Shown here: positions 1 through 5,426 of the stretch, piece by piece | Position numbering within the stretch: position 1 is the first letter of the stretch | Layout of the letters: every line of letters starts with the position of its first letter | Source: Planctomycetaceae bacterium | Lineage (GTDB): Bacteria > Planctomycetota > Planctomycetia > Planctomycetales > Planctomycetaceae | Reading direction: 5' to 3' | Length of the DNA stretch: 9,489 nucleotides | Assembly: GCA_020426425.1 (NCBI GenBank) | Contig: JAGQQB010000115.1 | Location: 1 to 9,489, forward strand | Program-made: the position numbers and the translations under genes | Notes under the pieces: generated by a model | The model's input: the letters and a program-made list of their open reading frames with translations, nothing else | Database searches by the model: none | Told to the model about the DNA's origin: nothing

Positions 1-201
1 TCGCGAATCGCCATGGTTGCGATAGCGGCCGACGACGTACAACGCCCCATCTGGTCCCTGGATCATGTTGCCGCCACCAAACCAGAACCCGGTGCTTTGA
101 TCCTGGGCCGGGACGATGATCCTGGCGGCGGACTGGTCGACGAGTCGCTCGCACAGTCGGACGAGTTTCTCTTCCTGCTGATGCGTGAGATGCATGGTCA
201 T
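1..201 (-). CDS. Sialidase-like beta-propeller protein, N-terminal fragment
   Basis: Open reading frame of 67 codons entering from the left edge, with no stop, so the C-terminus lies outside the window. After a short helical-looking start (MTMHLTHQQEEKLVRLCERL) it contains FWFGGGNM at residues 39-46 and LYVVGRYRNHGDSR at 54-67. The GGGNM...DG.LY.VGRYRN.GDSR pattern resembles the first blade of exo-alpha-sialidase / five-bladed propeller glycosidase-like proteins common in planctomycetes; this is recalled family knowledge, not a search. No signal peptide is visible, so it may act in the cytoplasm. The start is uncertain: the ATG at 199-201 has GGA only 3 bases upstream, while the next ATG (193-195) has the same GGA 8 bases upstream and may be the true start. 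It lies 25 bp downstream of the membrane-protein gene on the same strand and is probably co-transcribed with it. The reading frame is convincing; the enzymatic function is not established. Confidence 0.6.
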   Translation of the reverse strand, partial: MTMHLTHQQEEKLVRLCERLVDQSAARIIVPAQDQSTGFWFGGGNMIQGPDGALYVVGRYRNHGDSR

Positions 202-226
202 GTTCCGTTGTCGAATGGCAAGTTGT

Positions 227-853
227 TCAAGCGTGCGACGCGGCGGTCGGCGTTGTTGTCGGCGCTGCTGTCGGTGCCGGAGCCTTGAGGATGGCGGCGA
301 TGACGCAGCCGGCGAGGGTCCAGCAGATGGTGACATCGAGCATCATGTCGACAATAAACTTGCTGGGAAACAGCATCCAGTTCCACAGGGCTCCGTACGA
401 GACAAAGCTCGCGAACAGTCCCAGGCAGAACACCGTCTTCCAGCGCTGCCAGAAACTCGCGCCGGCCTGAGCCAATGGGGCGACGATGAGCACGGCGAGC
501 AAACTGGAAATCAAATCAATGGCGAACCCCCGCCCCATGACATCTGGTCCCATCGGCGGGGAACCTGCCGCCTGATAGTAGATCGAGAAAATCGGTCCCT
601 GTTCGTGCCGCCGCGTAAACTCATCCCAGGCGGCCTTTTGGTCCTCAGGCCGGGCATTGGGTTCATGAGCATCCGGGAAGGGATACGAGTAGGCCCCAGT
701 TTTGGTGCCGGATTCCATCAACAGGTTGGCAACCATATCGCCGGCCGGGAGTTGCCCCAACGTGTTCGCATGCAATGGAAGCACCAGCCACGCGAGTACC
801 CCCCAAACGTAAACCACGAAGGCTCCCGCGACGGCAGCGAGGACAATACGCAT
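227..853 (-). CDS. Conserved membrane protein of unknown function, four TM helices
   Basis: A 208-residue protein that I do not recognise as a named family. Hydrophobic segments are at about residues 3-27 (IVLAAVAGAFVVYVWGVLAW), 109-133, 138-162 and 166-189. Between the first and second lies a polar loop of about 80 residues, rich in Pro, Asp and Glu (YSYPFPDAHEPNARPEDQ), probably periplasmic. The C-terminal 20 residues are a low-complexity Ala/Pro/Thr tail. The reading frame extends upstream to 1000, but I chose the ATG at 851-853: GGAG stands 7 bases before it, the hydrophobic helix begins immediately after, and the 49 upstream residues look like translated spacer. It is the first gene of a probable minus-strand pair with the sialidase-like gene 25 bp downstream, and is divergent from purU. 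The layout of one anchor helix, a soluble loop and a three-helix bundle gives no specific function. Confidence 0.75.
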   Translation of the reverse strand: MRIVLAAVAGAFVVYVWGVLAWLVLPLHANTLGQLPAGDMVANLLMESGTKTGAYSYPFPDAHEPNARPEDQKAAWDEFTRRHEQGPIFSIYYQAAGSPPMGPDVMGRGFAIDLISSLLAVLIVAPLAQAGASFWQRWKTVFCLGLFASFVSYGALWNWMLFPSKFIVDMMLDVTICWTLAGCVIAAILKAPAPTAAPTTTPTAASHA

Positions 854-860
854 GACTAAA

Positions 861-864
861 CTCC
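861..864 (-). promoter_or_regulatory. Ribosome binding site of the membrane-protein gene
   Basis: GGAG on the minus strand, 7 bases upstream of the ATG at 851-853. It supports this internal start over the longer reading frame reaching 1000. Confidence 0.6.
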
Positions 865-1148
865 GCGATGGGTAATTTGAACTGCGAGCGAACCGTGCCC
901 CGCGAAAGCAGGATGGCGAAGACGGTTGCTTGAGGTTGAGAGTATCAAGCAATTGACATGTTCGAAAGCAGGGGGCGGCGATGTTGTACGATTTGCCCAT
1001 CCAGATTCGACTGTGTCAGCGGACGGTGCAGATCACCGGTTCATCCCGGGCCACAATTCGACCGGGCAGACGCATGTTCGATTCGGCGCTGGTACAGGCT
1101 TACCGGGGGCAACAGCGACCGCTACGATGCCCGCTCAAACTCTCAAAC

Positions 1149-1154
1149 GAGGAA
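1149..1154 (+). promoter_or_regulatory. Ribosome binding site of purU
   Basis: GAGGAA with a 7-base spacer to the ATG at 1162. It decides the start: the frame is open upstream to 958, but the ACT domain begins directly at residue 2 of the shorter protein. Confidence 0.7.
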
Positions 1155-1161
1155 CATTTCG

Positions 1162-2028
1162 ATGCAGGTCGTGATTACCGCCGTTGGACCTGACAACCGG
1201 GGGCTGGCAGATCCGCTCGTTCACTGGGTCACCGGGGGCGGCGCGAACATTCATGAAATCCAGATGTACGACCACGATCTCGAACAGTTGTTCGCCATGC
1301 TGCTGCGGATCGAGTGGAACGACGCGACCACCATCCCAGATTTGCGTGCCGAACTCACGAGAATCGGTCAGCAAAAGGGATTGACAGTGCGAGTGTGGTG
1401 TCGCGGTGATCGGTCGCGTCCACGTGTCGCGCTGTGTACGACGTACCGACCGGAACCAGCCAAGGCGGTGCTGGAAGGGGTTCGTTCCGGGACATTGCAG
1501 GCCGATGTTCCGGTGATGATCGGCAATCGCGATACGTGCCAACGACTCGCGCAGGAGCATGGTGTGGAGTTCGTCAACATCGGTGACGCAGCGGGCAACC
1601 CTGACAACGCCCGGCTGGTACAACTCGCGGATGAGTACGACATCGACTACATCGTGCTCGCACGCTACATGCGGGTGCTGCCTGCCCGTACCTGTTGGGA
1701 GTTCGCAGGTGGACGGATCATCAATTTGCACCATGGCCTGTTGCCTCCATTCCCCGGGTTCCGTCCGTACCACGATGCATTCAGCCATCACATGCTGACG
1801 TACGGCGCGACGATTCACTTCATCGTGCCGGAACTTGATGCGGGGAATCAGATCATTCACCAGGATGCGTTCGCCGTTTCACCAGGAACGCCGCTGGACG
1901 AGATTGTGCGAATCGGTGAGCGGGAGCATGAGCCGCGATGTTTGCACGAAGGGTTGAGGCGCGTGCTCGACCGGGAAGTGGAACTGCACTTCCATCGCGT
2001 GGTGCGACGATCCAGTGCGGTCGAGTGA
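1162..2028 (+). CDS. purU: Formyltetrahydrofolate deformylase (PurU family), divergent
   Basis: A 288-residue protein of normal PurU length. PurU hydrolyses 10-formyl-tetrahydrofolate to formate and tetrahydrofolate in the cytoplasm, balancing one-carbon pools and supplying formate. Residues 1 to about 80 form an ACT domain (VVITAVGPDNRGLADPLVHW, then a glycine-rich turn and NIHEIQ). Residues 87-288 form the formyl-transferase fold: VVL-type strand, LARYMRVL at 166-173, INLHHGLLPPFPGFRPYHDA at 187-206, and YGATIHFIVPELDAGNQIIH at 214-233. The catalytic Asn-x-His pair is N188/H190 and the catalytic Asp is D226, all present. Departures from typical PurU include HHGLLP for HHSFLP, DAGNQI for DEGPII, and loss of the SKxxHCLxDLL segment after the domain junction (here TTYRPEPAKAVLEG). 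The family call is firm. Whether it is a true deformylase or a PurU-derived transferase on another folate-like cofactor is open. The gene is monocistronic here and converges on the SGNH-hydrolase gene. Confidence 0.85.
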   Translation: MQVVITAVGPDNRGLADPLVHWVTGGGANIHEIQMYDHDLEQLFAMLLRIEWNDATTIPDLRAELTRIGQQKGLTVRVWCRGDRSRPRVALCTTYRPEPAKAVLEGVRSGTLQADVPVMIGNRDTCQRLAQEHGVEFVNIGDAAGNPDNARLVQLADEYDIDYIVLARYMRVLPARTCWEFAGGRIINLHHGLLPPFPGFRPYHDAFSHHMLTYGATIHFIVPELDAGNQIIHQDAFAVSPGTPLDEIVRIGEREHEPRCLHEGLRRVLDREVELHFHRVVRRSSAVE

Positions 2029-2036
2029 ACTGCCGG

Positions 2037-2193
2037 ATAGTCGTTGATCGCTCCGCGATCAAACGCCCAAGCGACGACATCACGCTGCACCCAGACGCAG
2101 CGGTCGCCAACGCTTCGCATAGCACGGCGGTGTGATCACAAAGGTGCGTCTACTGCCATCACGGCGTTTGATCGCGGAGCGATCAACGACTAT
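2037..2193. repeat. 157-bp inverted-repeat element (REPIN/MITE-like)
   Basis: Perfect 31-bp inverted repeats at 2037-2067 and 2163-2193 enclose 95 bp. Each arm is itself a hairpin: TTGATCGC, a 3-base loop (TCC in the left arm, GGA in the right), then GCGATCAA (2044-2062 and 2168-2186). The interior holds a nested stem: GCGAC 2071-2075 with GTCGC 2103-2107, around CGCTGC 2083-2088 paired with GCAGCG 2097-2102. It also holds a 10-bp palindrome, TGTGATCACA, at 2131-2140. The element begins 8 bases after the purU stop and ends 24 bases before the end of the convergent gene, so it nearly fills the spacer. There is no coding potential and no clear target-site duplication. Two palindromic arms in opposite orientation in an extragenic site match the architecture of REP doublets (REPINs) or a small non-autonomous element. 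It could also act as a bidirectional terminator. The repeat itself is certain; copy number and mobility are not known from this window. Confidence 0.85.
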
Positions 2194-2217
2194 AGGTTTG
2201 CTGCTTGACGCGAGTTG

Positions 2218-3963
2218 TCAGTTGAGCAGCAACCGGATTCCATTGCTGACCACCTGTGCGAGCAGATCGGACCCGGCGAGCGTGAAGTGGACGTCGGCTG
2301 GCTTCTGATAGCTGCCGAGGTTCGTGATGGCGTAATAGTACAGGTCGTTGATGGGGATGCTATGTGCGTCCATTACCTGTTTGGCGACGTTGTTGTAAAG
2401 GGCGACGTCTTCCACTTTGCGACCGAGCGAACCGGGTTGGATCGGTGTCGTATTTGCCCACACGAGTTTCGCGCCGGTCGCCTGCAATTGCTGAACGATG
2501 AGTTCCAGGTTCTGACGATACTCTTCCGGCGAGTTCACCTGGGTGCCGACTGAGGGGTCGACCAACTGGTCGTTCGCGTCAAGGTATTTCAGATCGTGCA
2601 GGCCGAAGTTGAAGTGGATGACATCCCACGATTCGCTGCCGAGCCAACCAGCAAGTTGTTCGAGGCCTTTGTCCGTCGGTCCGCCGTTCGTCAGGATGCG
2701 GTGTACGTTTGCCTCGCCGATGAATGCATCGCGAACCGCCATGGTGTAGCCGATGGAAATCGAGTCGCCGATCAGCAGTACACGCGGCAGACCGGCAACA
2801 TCTTCGATCGGTTGCAGGATCGCATGAAAATTGCCAAACCGCGCCTGATCAGAATGGTTCGCGGTCCCAAGCTGAGCCCAGAAACCACCGGACTCAGGGA
2901 ACCAGCCAACAATGTCTTCGATCCCATCGCCGTTGAAATCACCCTGAGCGGAGGCGACATCGTAATCGCGTCCCCACTTCGCCCAGCGGTTGTCGAGGAG
3001 CATGCCCCCATCGGGTTGCGATACGTTGACGAACCACGCATTGGAGACGGTACGGCCGGCAAGATCATCGCGGCCATCGCCATTGAAGTCGCCGACACGG
3101 AACTCTTCGTATCCGGTGGTCCCCCAGCGATTGGCCCCGTACGTGGTGAAGCGGCCGTGTTGCGTGTTACGTCCAATCCACCAACGGCCAATCGCATCCT
3201 GGAGCAACGTGTCAGTGAAGCCATCGCCAGTGAAGTCGCCCACCTGGAAGTTCATCCAGCCGCCAGCAGTGTAGGGGGAGACCGGTCCGTAATAGACGTT
3301 GCGGAATTCGCTCCCTTCCGATTCGGTCACCCACCAGTGCCCGTTGGAGTGCAGATTCGCGATGTCGTCCTGACCATCGTTGTCGAAGTCGGCGACGAGG
3401 TGAGAGATGTAACCATTCGCGGAGATGCGGCGCATGTACACGACCTGAAAGCCGCTTGGGGTTGATGCGGCATAGCTCCATTCGCCAGTGGCGTTGAGTC
3501 CAGCGACATCATCGCGGCCATTGCCATCGAAGTCGCCAACAACGAGTTGATTCCAATCGAGGTCGGCGGTGAGGCCAATTTCCGCACCGGTCTGCGTTTG
3601 AATGCCAATTGCCAAATTGAGAACAAGCTGCCACTGACCATCGGCGGCGCGGCCAAGTACGTCGGGGCGGTGATCGCCGTTGAAATCCCCCTGCAGAAAC
3701 GTCCAGTCGCGACTCCGCTGCCAGGTGCCCAGCACTTTCTCATTAACGAACTGCGTGCCATCGGAGTCTGCGGCAATCCACACCTGGAGATGGTCATCGT
3801 ACAGCACGAGAGCTTCCGGCGAAGCGGGAGTCGTGCCGGAGAGCAATGTCCGCACTTCCAGAGATTCGGCGGTGCGGTGCCTGCCATTCGCTTGTCGTGA
3901 CAAACCGCGGCGACGTGCGCGCGGTAGAAAGTCGCGAACCCAATCGGTCAGTTGACGAAACAT
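2218..3963 (-). CDS. Secreted LEPR-XLL / FG-GAP repeat SGNH hydrolase
   Basis: A 581-residue protein in three parts. Residues 1-43 are Arg-rich and carry SLEVRTLLSG (34-43), matching the L-E-x-R-x-L-L signature at the N-terminus of large exported planctomycete proteins; no ordinary signal peptide is visible. Residues about 50-365 contain six Asp-rich loops of D-F-x-[GN]-[DN]-x-x-x-D type (93-101, 144-152, 192-200, 243-251, 292-300, 342-350) spaced about 50 residues apart, typical of calcium-binding FG-GAP/VCBS propeller blades. Residues about 392-581 form an SGNH/GDSL hydrolase: block I LLIGDSISIGY with nucleophile S401, block II LTNGGP, block III HFNFGLHD (454-457; His replaces the usual Asn of GxND), and block V ADVHFT with H559. 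The fold predicts an esterase such as a carbohydrate deacetylase; the substrate is unknown. No strong ribosome binding site precedes the ATG at 3961-3963, but it is the only start that includes the Arg-rich leader. Confidence 0.88.
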   Translation of the reverse strand: MFRQLTDWVRDFLPRARRRGLSRQANGRHRTAESLEVRTLLSGTTPASPEALVLYDDHLQVWIAADSDGTQFVNEKVLGTWQRSRDWTFLQGDFNGDHRPDVLGRAADGQWQLVLNLAIGIQTQTGAEIGLTADLDWNQLVVGDFDGNGRDDVAGLNATGEWSYAASTPSGFQVVYMRRISANGYISHLVADFDNDGQDDIANLHSNGHWWVTESEGSEFRNVYYGPVSPYTAGGWMNFQVGDFTGDGFTDTLLQDAIGRWWIGRNTQHGRFTTYGANRWGTTGYEEFRVGDFNGDGRDDLAGRTVSNAWFVNVSQPDGGMLLDNRWAKWGRDYDVASAQGDFNGDGIEDIVGWFPESGGFWAQLGTANHSDQARFGNFHAILQPIEDVAGLPRVLLIGDSISIGYTMAVRDAFIGEANVHRILTNGGPTDKGLEQLAGWLGSESWDVIHFNFGLHDLKYLDANDQLVDPSVGTQVNSPEEYRQNLELIVQQLQATGAKLVWANTTPIQPGSLGRKVEDVALYNNVAKQVMDAHSIPINDLYYYAITNLGSYQKPADVHFTLAGSDLLAQVVSNGIRLLLN

Positions 3964-4283
3964 GGTTTCAACTCAGGTCGGGTTGAAAGCCTCGTGCCTT
4001 CAACAGCGCCGGCTGGTGGGCGGAACGAATGATCGAATCATCGCGGCCCGGTCTTCGCCCCCAATCGCGGACGGGATTCGTTATGAAACCCACCATGGCG
4101 TGCGGCGCGGAGAAACGTCCATGCACTCCGCGCGCTAGAAGACCATTTGGTCGCCGGTTGTTCCAGATGTATCGGATGCAGCGACTGCAACAGGGCAGCC
4201 AATACGCGGGGAGAGCCGCACGCGCGCAAGTGGTGGTCGGAAGATTCAGAACAACCGGTACAGCTTATCAACCGCGAGGCTGA
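3964..4283. other. Intergenic spacer with GC-rich hairpin
   Basis: This 320-bp spacer lies between two minus-strand genes, downstream of the nucleoside phosphorylase and upstream of the SGNH hydrolase. Short frames on both strands (4029-4283 plus, 4038-4271 minus) lack ribosome binding sites and motifs and read as spacer. An 8-bp stem, GCGCGGAG at 4105-4112 pairing with CTCCGCGC at 4126-4133 around a 13-base loop, is the clearest structure; it has no T-run on either side, so it is not a classic terminator. A small ATGAT-CGA-ATCAT palindrome lies at 4029-4041. No convincing promoter was found. Confidence 0.5.
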
Positions 4284-5123
4284 CTAACCGGCAGAGCGGG
4301 CCGCTTCGTGGGCGAGGACGCCGCAGACAAGCGTGGTGAGCCGAGGTTCGGCGGCACCGGCAATCGCAATAATTTCCGGCACATTGGCCGGCTTGAGTGC
4401 GTCTGGCAGACACATATCGGTGATCACCGAGAGGCCAATCGTCCTCAATCCTGCATGGACCGCGACGATGACTTCCGGAATGGTCGACATCCCGACGACA
4501 TCGGCCCCGATCTGTCGCAGGAACCGGTACTCAGCCCGGGTTTCCAGATTCGGCCCGGCCACAGCGACCATCACGCCGCGATGCGCCACGAAGTTATTCG
4601 TTCGGGCAATTTCCAGCGCGACGTTGCCCAGTTCCCGATCGTAAGGAGCGGACATATCTGGGAAACGGGGGCCGAGACGGTCATCGTTGATGCCGATCAG
4701 GGGGTTGTCCCCCATCAGGTTGATCTGATCGTCGATGACCATGATGTCGCCGCAGGCGTAGTTGGGGTTCATGCCGCCAACGGCGTTGGAGACGACCATC
4801 AACTGGGCACCCAGTGCCTTGAAGACGCGGACCGGCAACGTAATCTGCTTGAGGGGGTAGCCCTCATACATATGGAAGCGGCCTTCCATCGCCAGCACGG
4901 GCAGACCTTCCAGCAGACCACAGACCAGCCGACCACGATGACTGGTGGCAGTCGACTTCAGGAAGTGCGGGATCTCTTCGTAGTCGAAGGTGGCCTGAAT
5001 CTCGATCTTCTCGACGAGGCTGCCCAGCCCGGTCCCCAGGATAATGCCAGCATGCGGCACCTGATCCCAGCAGGACCGGATGAAGGTGCATGCCTCCTGA
5101 ATGTGGTCGTGCAGTTCGAGCAT
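4284..5123 (-). CDS. Trimeric-type purine (or methylthioadenosine) nucleoside phosphorylase
   Basis: A 279-residue cytoplasmic enzyme of the PNP/MTAP family (mammalian-type trimeric, PunA-like) that cleaves purine nucleosides with phosphate to a base and ribose-1-phosphate. Family motifs in order: GIILGTGLGS (26-35, phosphate loop), SHRGRLVCG (61-69), MEGRFHMYEGYPL (79-91), SNAVGGMN (112-119), VAGPNLETRAEYR (188-200) with base-binding E194, and GADVVGMSTIPEVIVA (206-221). Length and order are normal for the family. Two ligand residues differ from classical PNP. The Asn that reads the 6-oxo group (human N243, in ITN) is D236 here (SVITDMCLPD), and the His contacting the ribose 5'-hydroxyl (human H257) aligns with V248. 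Both changes resemble methylthioadenosine phosphorylase, so the usual name may mislead about substrate. It starts 44 bp after the zinc-ribbon stop on the same strand, suggesting co-transcription. The family is certain; the substrate is not. Confidence 0.92.
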   Translation of the reverse strand: MLELHDHIQEACTFIRSCWDQVPHAGIILGTGLGSLVEKIEIQATFDYEEIPHFLKSTATSHRGRLVCGLLEGLPVLAMEGRFHMYEGYPLKQITLPVRVFKALGAQLMVVSNAVGGMNPNYACGDIMVIDDQINLMGDNPLIGINDDRLGPRFPDMSAPYDRELGNVALEIARTNNFVAHRGVMVAVAGPNLETRAEYRFLRQIGADVVGMSTIPEVIVAVHAGLRTIGLSVITDMCLPDALKPANVPEIIAIAGAAEPRLTTLVCGVLAHEAARSAG

Positions 5124-5167
5124 TCGTCTGCGATCCCGTACGAGTCAGCGACGTGCGGTTGGGGCGA

Positions 5168-5296
5168 CTACTTCAACGCCTTCGAGCAGCGCTTGCACCG
5201 AACCTTCTTGCCCTTCTTTGGAATCACGGCTTGGCACTTGGGGCACCGAGCGGTCTTGCGTGCGATTTTCGCTTTGGTGCGTGGACGGAGGACCAT
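5168..5296 (-). CDS. 42-residue basic zinc-ribbon protein
   Basis: A short gene of 43 codons, easily missed by gene finders. The protein has 17 Lys/Arg out of 42 residues and no Asp or Glu. Two Cys pairs, RCPKCQ (C18, C21) and RCKRCS (C34, C37), are 12 residues apart, the classic C-x2-C...C-x2-C zinc ribbon with a Lys/Gly turn (VIPKKGKKV) between. The N-terminal VLRPRTKAKIARKTAR is a basic tail that could bind RNA or DNA. AGGAG lies 9 bases before the ATG (5306-5310), which strongly supports translation. It does not match ribosomal protein bL36, whose last zinc ligand is His and whose spacing differs; size and charge resemble small ribosomal or ribosome-associated zinc-ribbon proteins, but I cannot name a family. 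It lies between the ATP-grasp gene and the phosphorylase on the same strand. Confidence 0.8.
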   Translation of the reverse strand: MVLRPRTKAKIARKTARCPKCQAVIPKKGKKVRCKRCSKALK

Positions 5297-5305
5297 TGTT
5301 CTTAA

Positions 5306-5310
5306 CTCCT
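5306..5310 (-). promoter_or_regulatory. Ribosome binding site of the zinc-ribbon gene
   Basis: AGGAG on the minus strand, 9 bases upstream of the ATG at 5294-5296. It is among the best Shine-Dalgarno matches in the window and is strong evidence that the 42-codon frame is real. Confidence 0.7.
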
Positions 5311-5371
5311 GATGTGCTTTTGTCTTCTGGCGGATTGTCGAGGCGTAATCCTAACGCAAACCCAAATTACC

Positions 5372-5399
5372 GCAGCAGCCCCGGCGGCGGGGAAGCCGC
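5372..5399 (-). terminator. Possible terminator or attenuator hairpin
   Basis: A GC-rich hairpin in the 130-bp gap between the ATP-grasp stop and the zinc-ribbon gene. The inner stem is CCCCG 5379-5383 with CGGGG 5388-5392. After a 2x2 internal loop, an outer stem pairs 5372-5376 with 5395-5399 (one G-U pair). On the minus strand it is followed by GGTAATTTGGGTTTG, T-rich but without a continuous U-tract, so termination would be weak or partial. It may separate the ATP-grasp transcript from the zinc-ribbon/phosphorylase pair. Confidence 0.4.
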
Positions 5400-5426
5400 A
5401 AAGGATAATGGGCGGAACGTTTATGT

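Larger units (their letters stand above)
854..1161. other. Divergent intergenic spacer, no gene seen
   Basis: This 308-bp spacer separates the minus-strand membrane-protein gene from plus-strand purU and must hold both promoters. Reading frames cross it as extensions of both neighbours, but they are Arg/Cys-rich with no recognisable motif. A perfect TTGACA is at 953-958 on the plus strand, but 16-18 bases further on there is only GC-rich sequence instead of a -10 box. No long inverted repeat or riboswitch-like structure stands out. Confidence 0.5.

Noticed and set aside
185..859. 224-codon plus-strand frame over the membrane-protein gene
   Set aside because: It begins inside the opposite gene with an Arg/Cys run, is low in hydrophobic structure and has no motif; the minus strand gives four clean membrane helices with a good ribosome binding site.
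953..958. Perfect TTGACA as a -35 box for purU
   Set aside because: No -10-like hexamer occurs 16-18 bases downstream, where the sequence is GC-rich; a lone hexamer is expected by chance.
1135..1860. 241-codon minus-strand frame inside purU
   Set aside because: It is a mirror of the PurU coding frame; it is His/Arg/Gln-rich without motifs, while the plus strand carries all catalytic PurU motifs.
2131..2140. TGTGATCACA as a CRP/FNR-type operator
   Set aside because: The half-sites touch directly, whereas CRP sites need a 6-base spacer; it lies between convergent gene ends and inside the inverted-repeat element.
2596..3465. Long plus-strand reading frame opposite the FG-GAP domain
   Set aside because: It is antisense to the Asp/Gly-rich calcium-loop repeats; the codon pattern of the minus-strand gene keeps this frame open. 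It has no motif, and the minus-strand product is clearly a real repeat protein.
5168..5296. Zinc-ribbon gene as ribosomal protein bL36 (rpmJ)
   Set aside because: bL36 ends its zinc site with His and has different spacing and conserved residues; here there are two C-x2-C pairs 12 residues apart.
4308..5312. 334-codon plus-strand frame opposite the phosphorylase and zinc-ribbon genes
   Set aside because: It overlaps two well-supported minus-strand genes, has no recognisable domain and no ribosome binding site.
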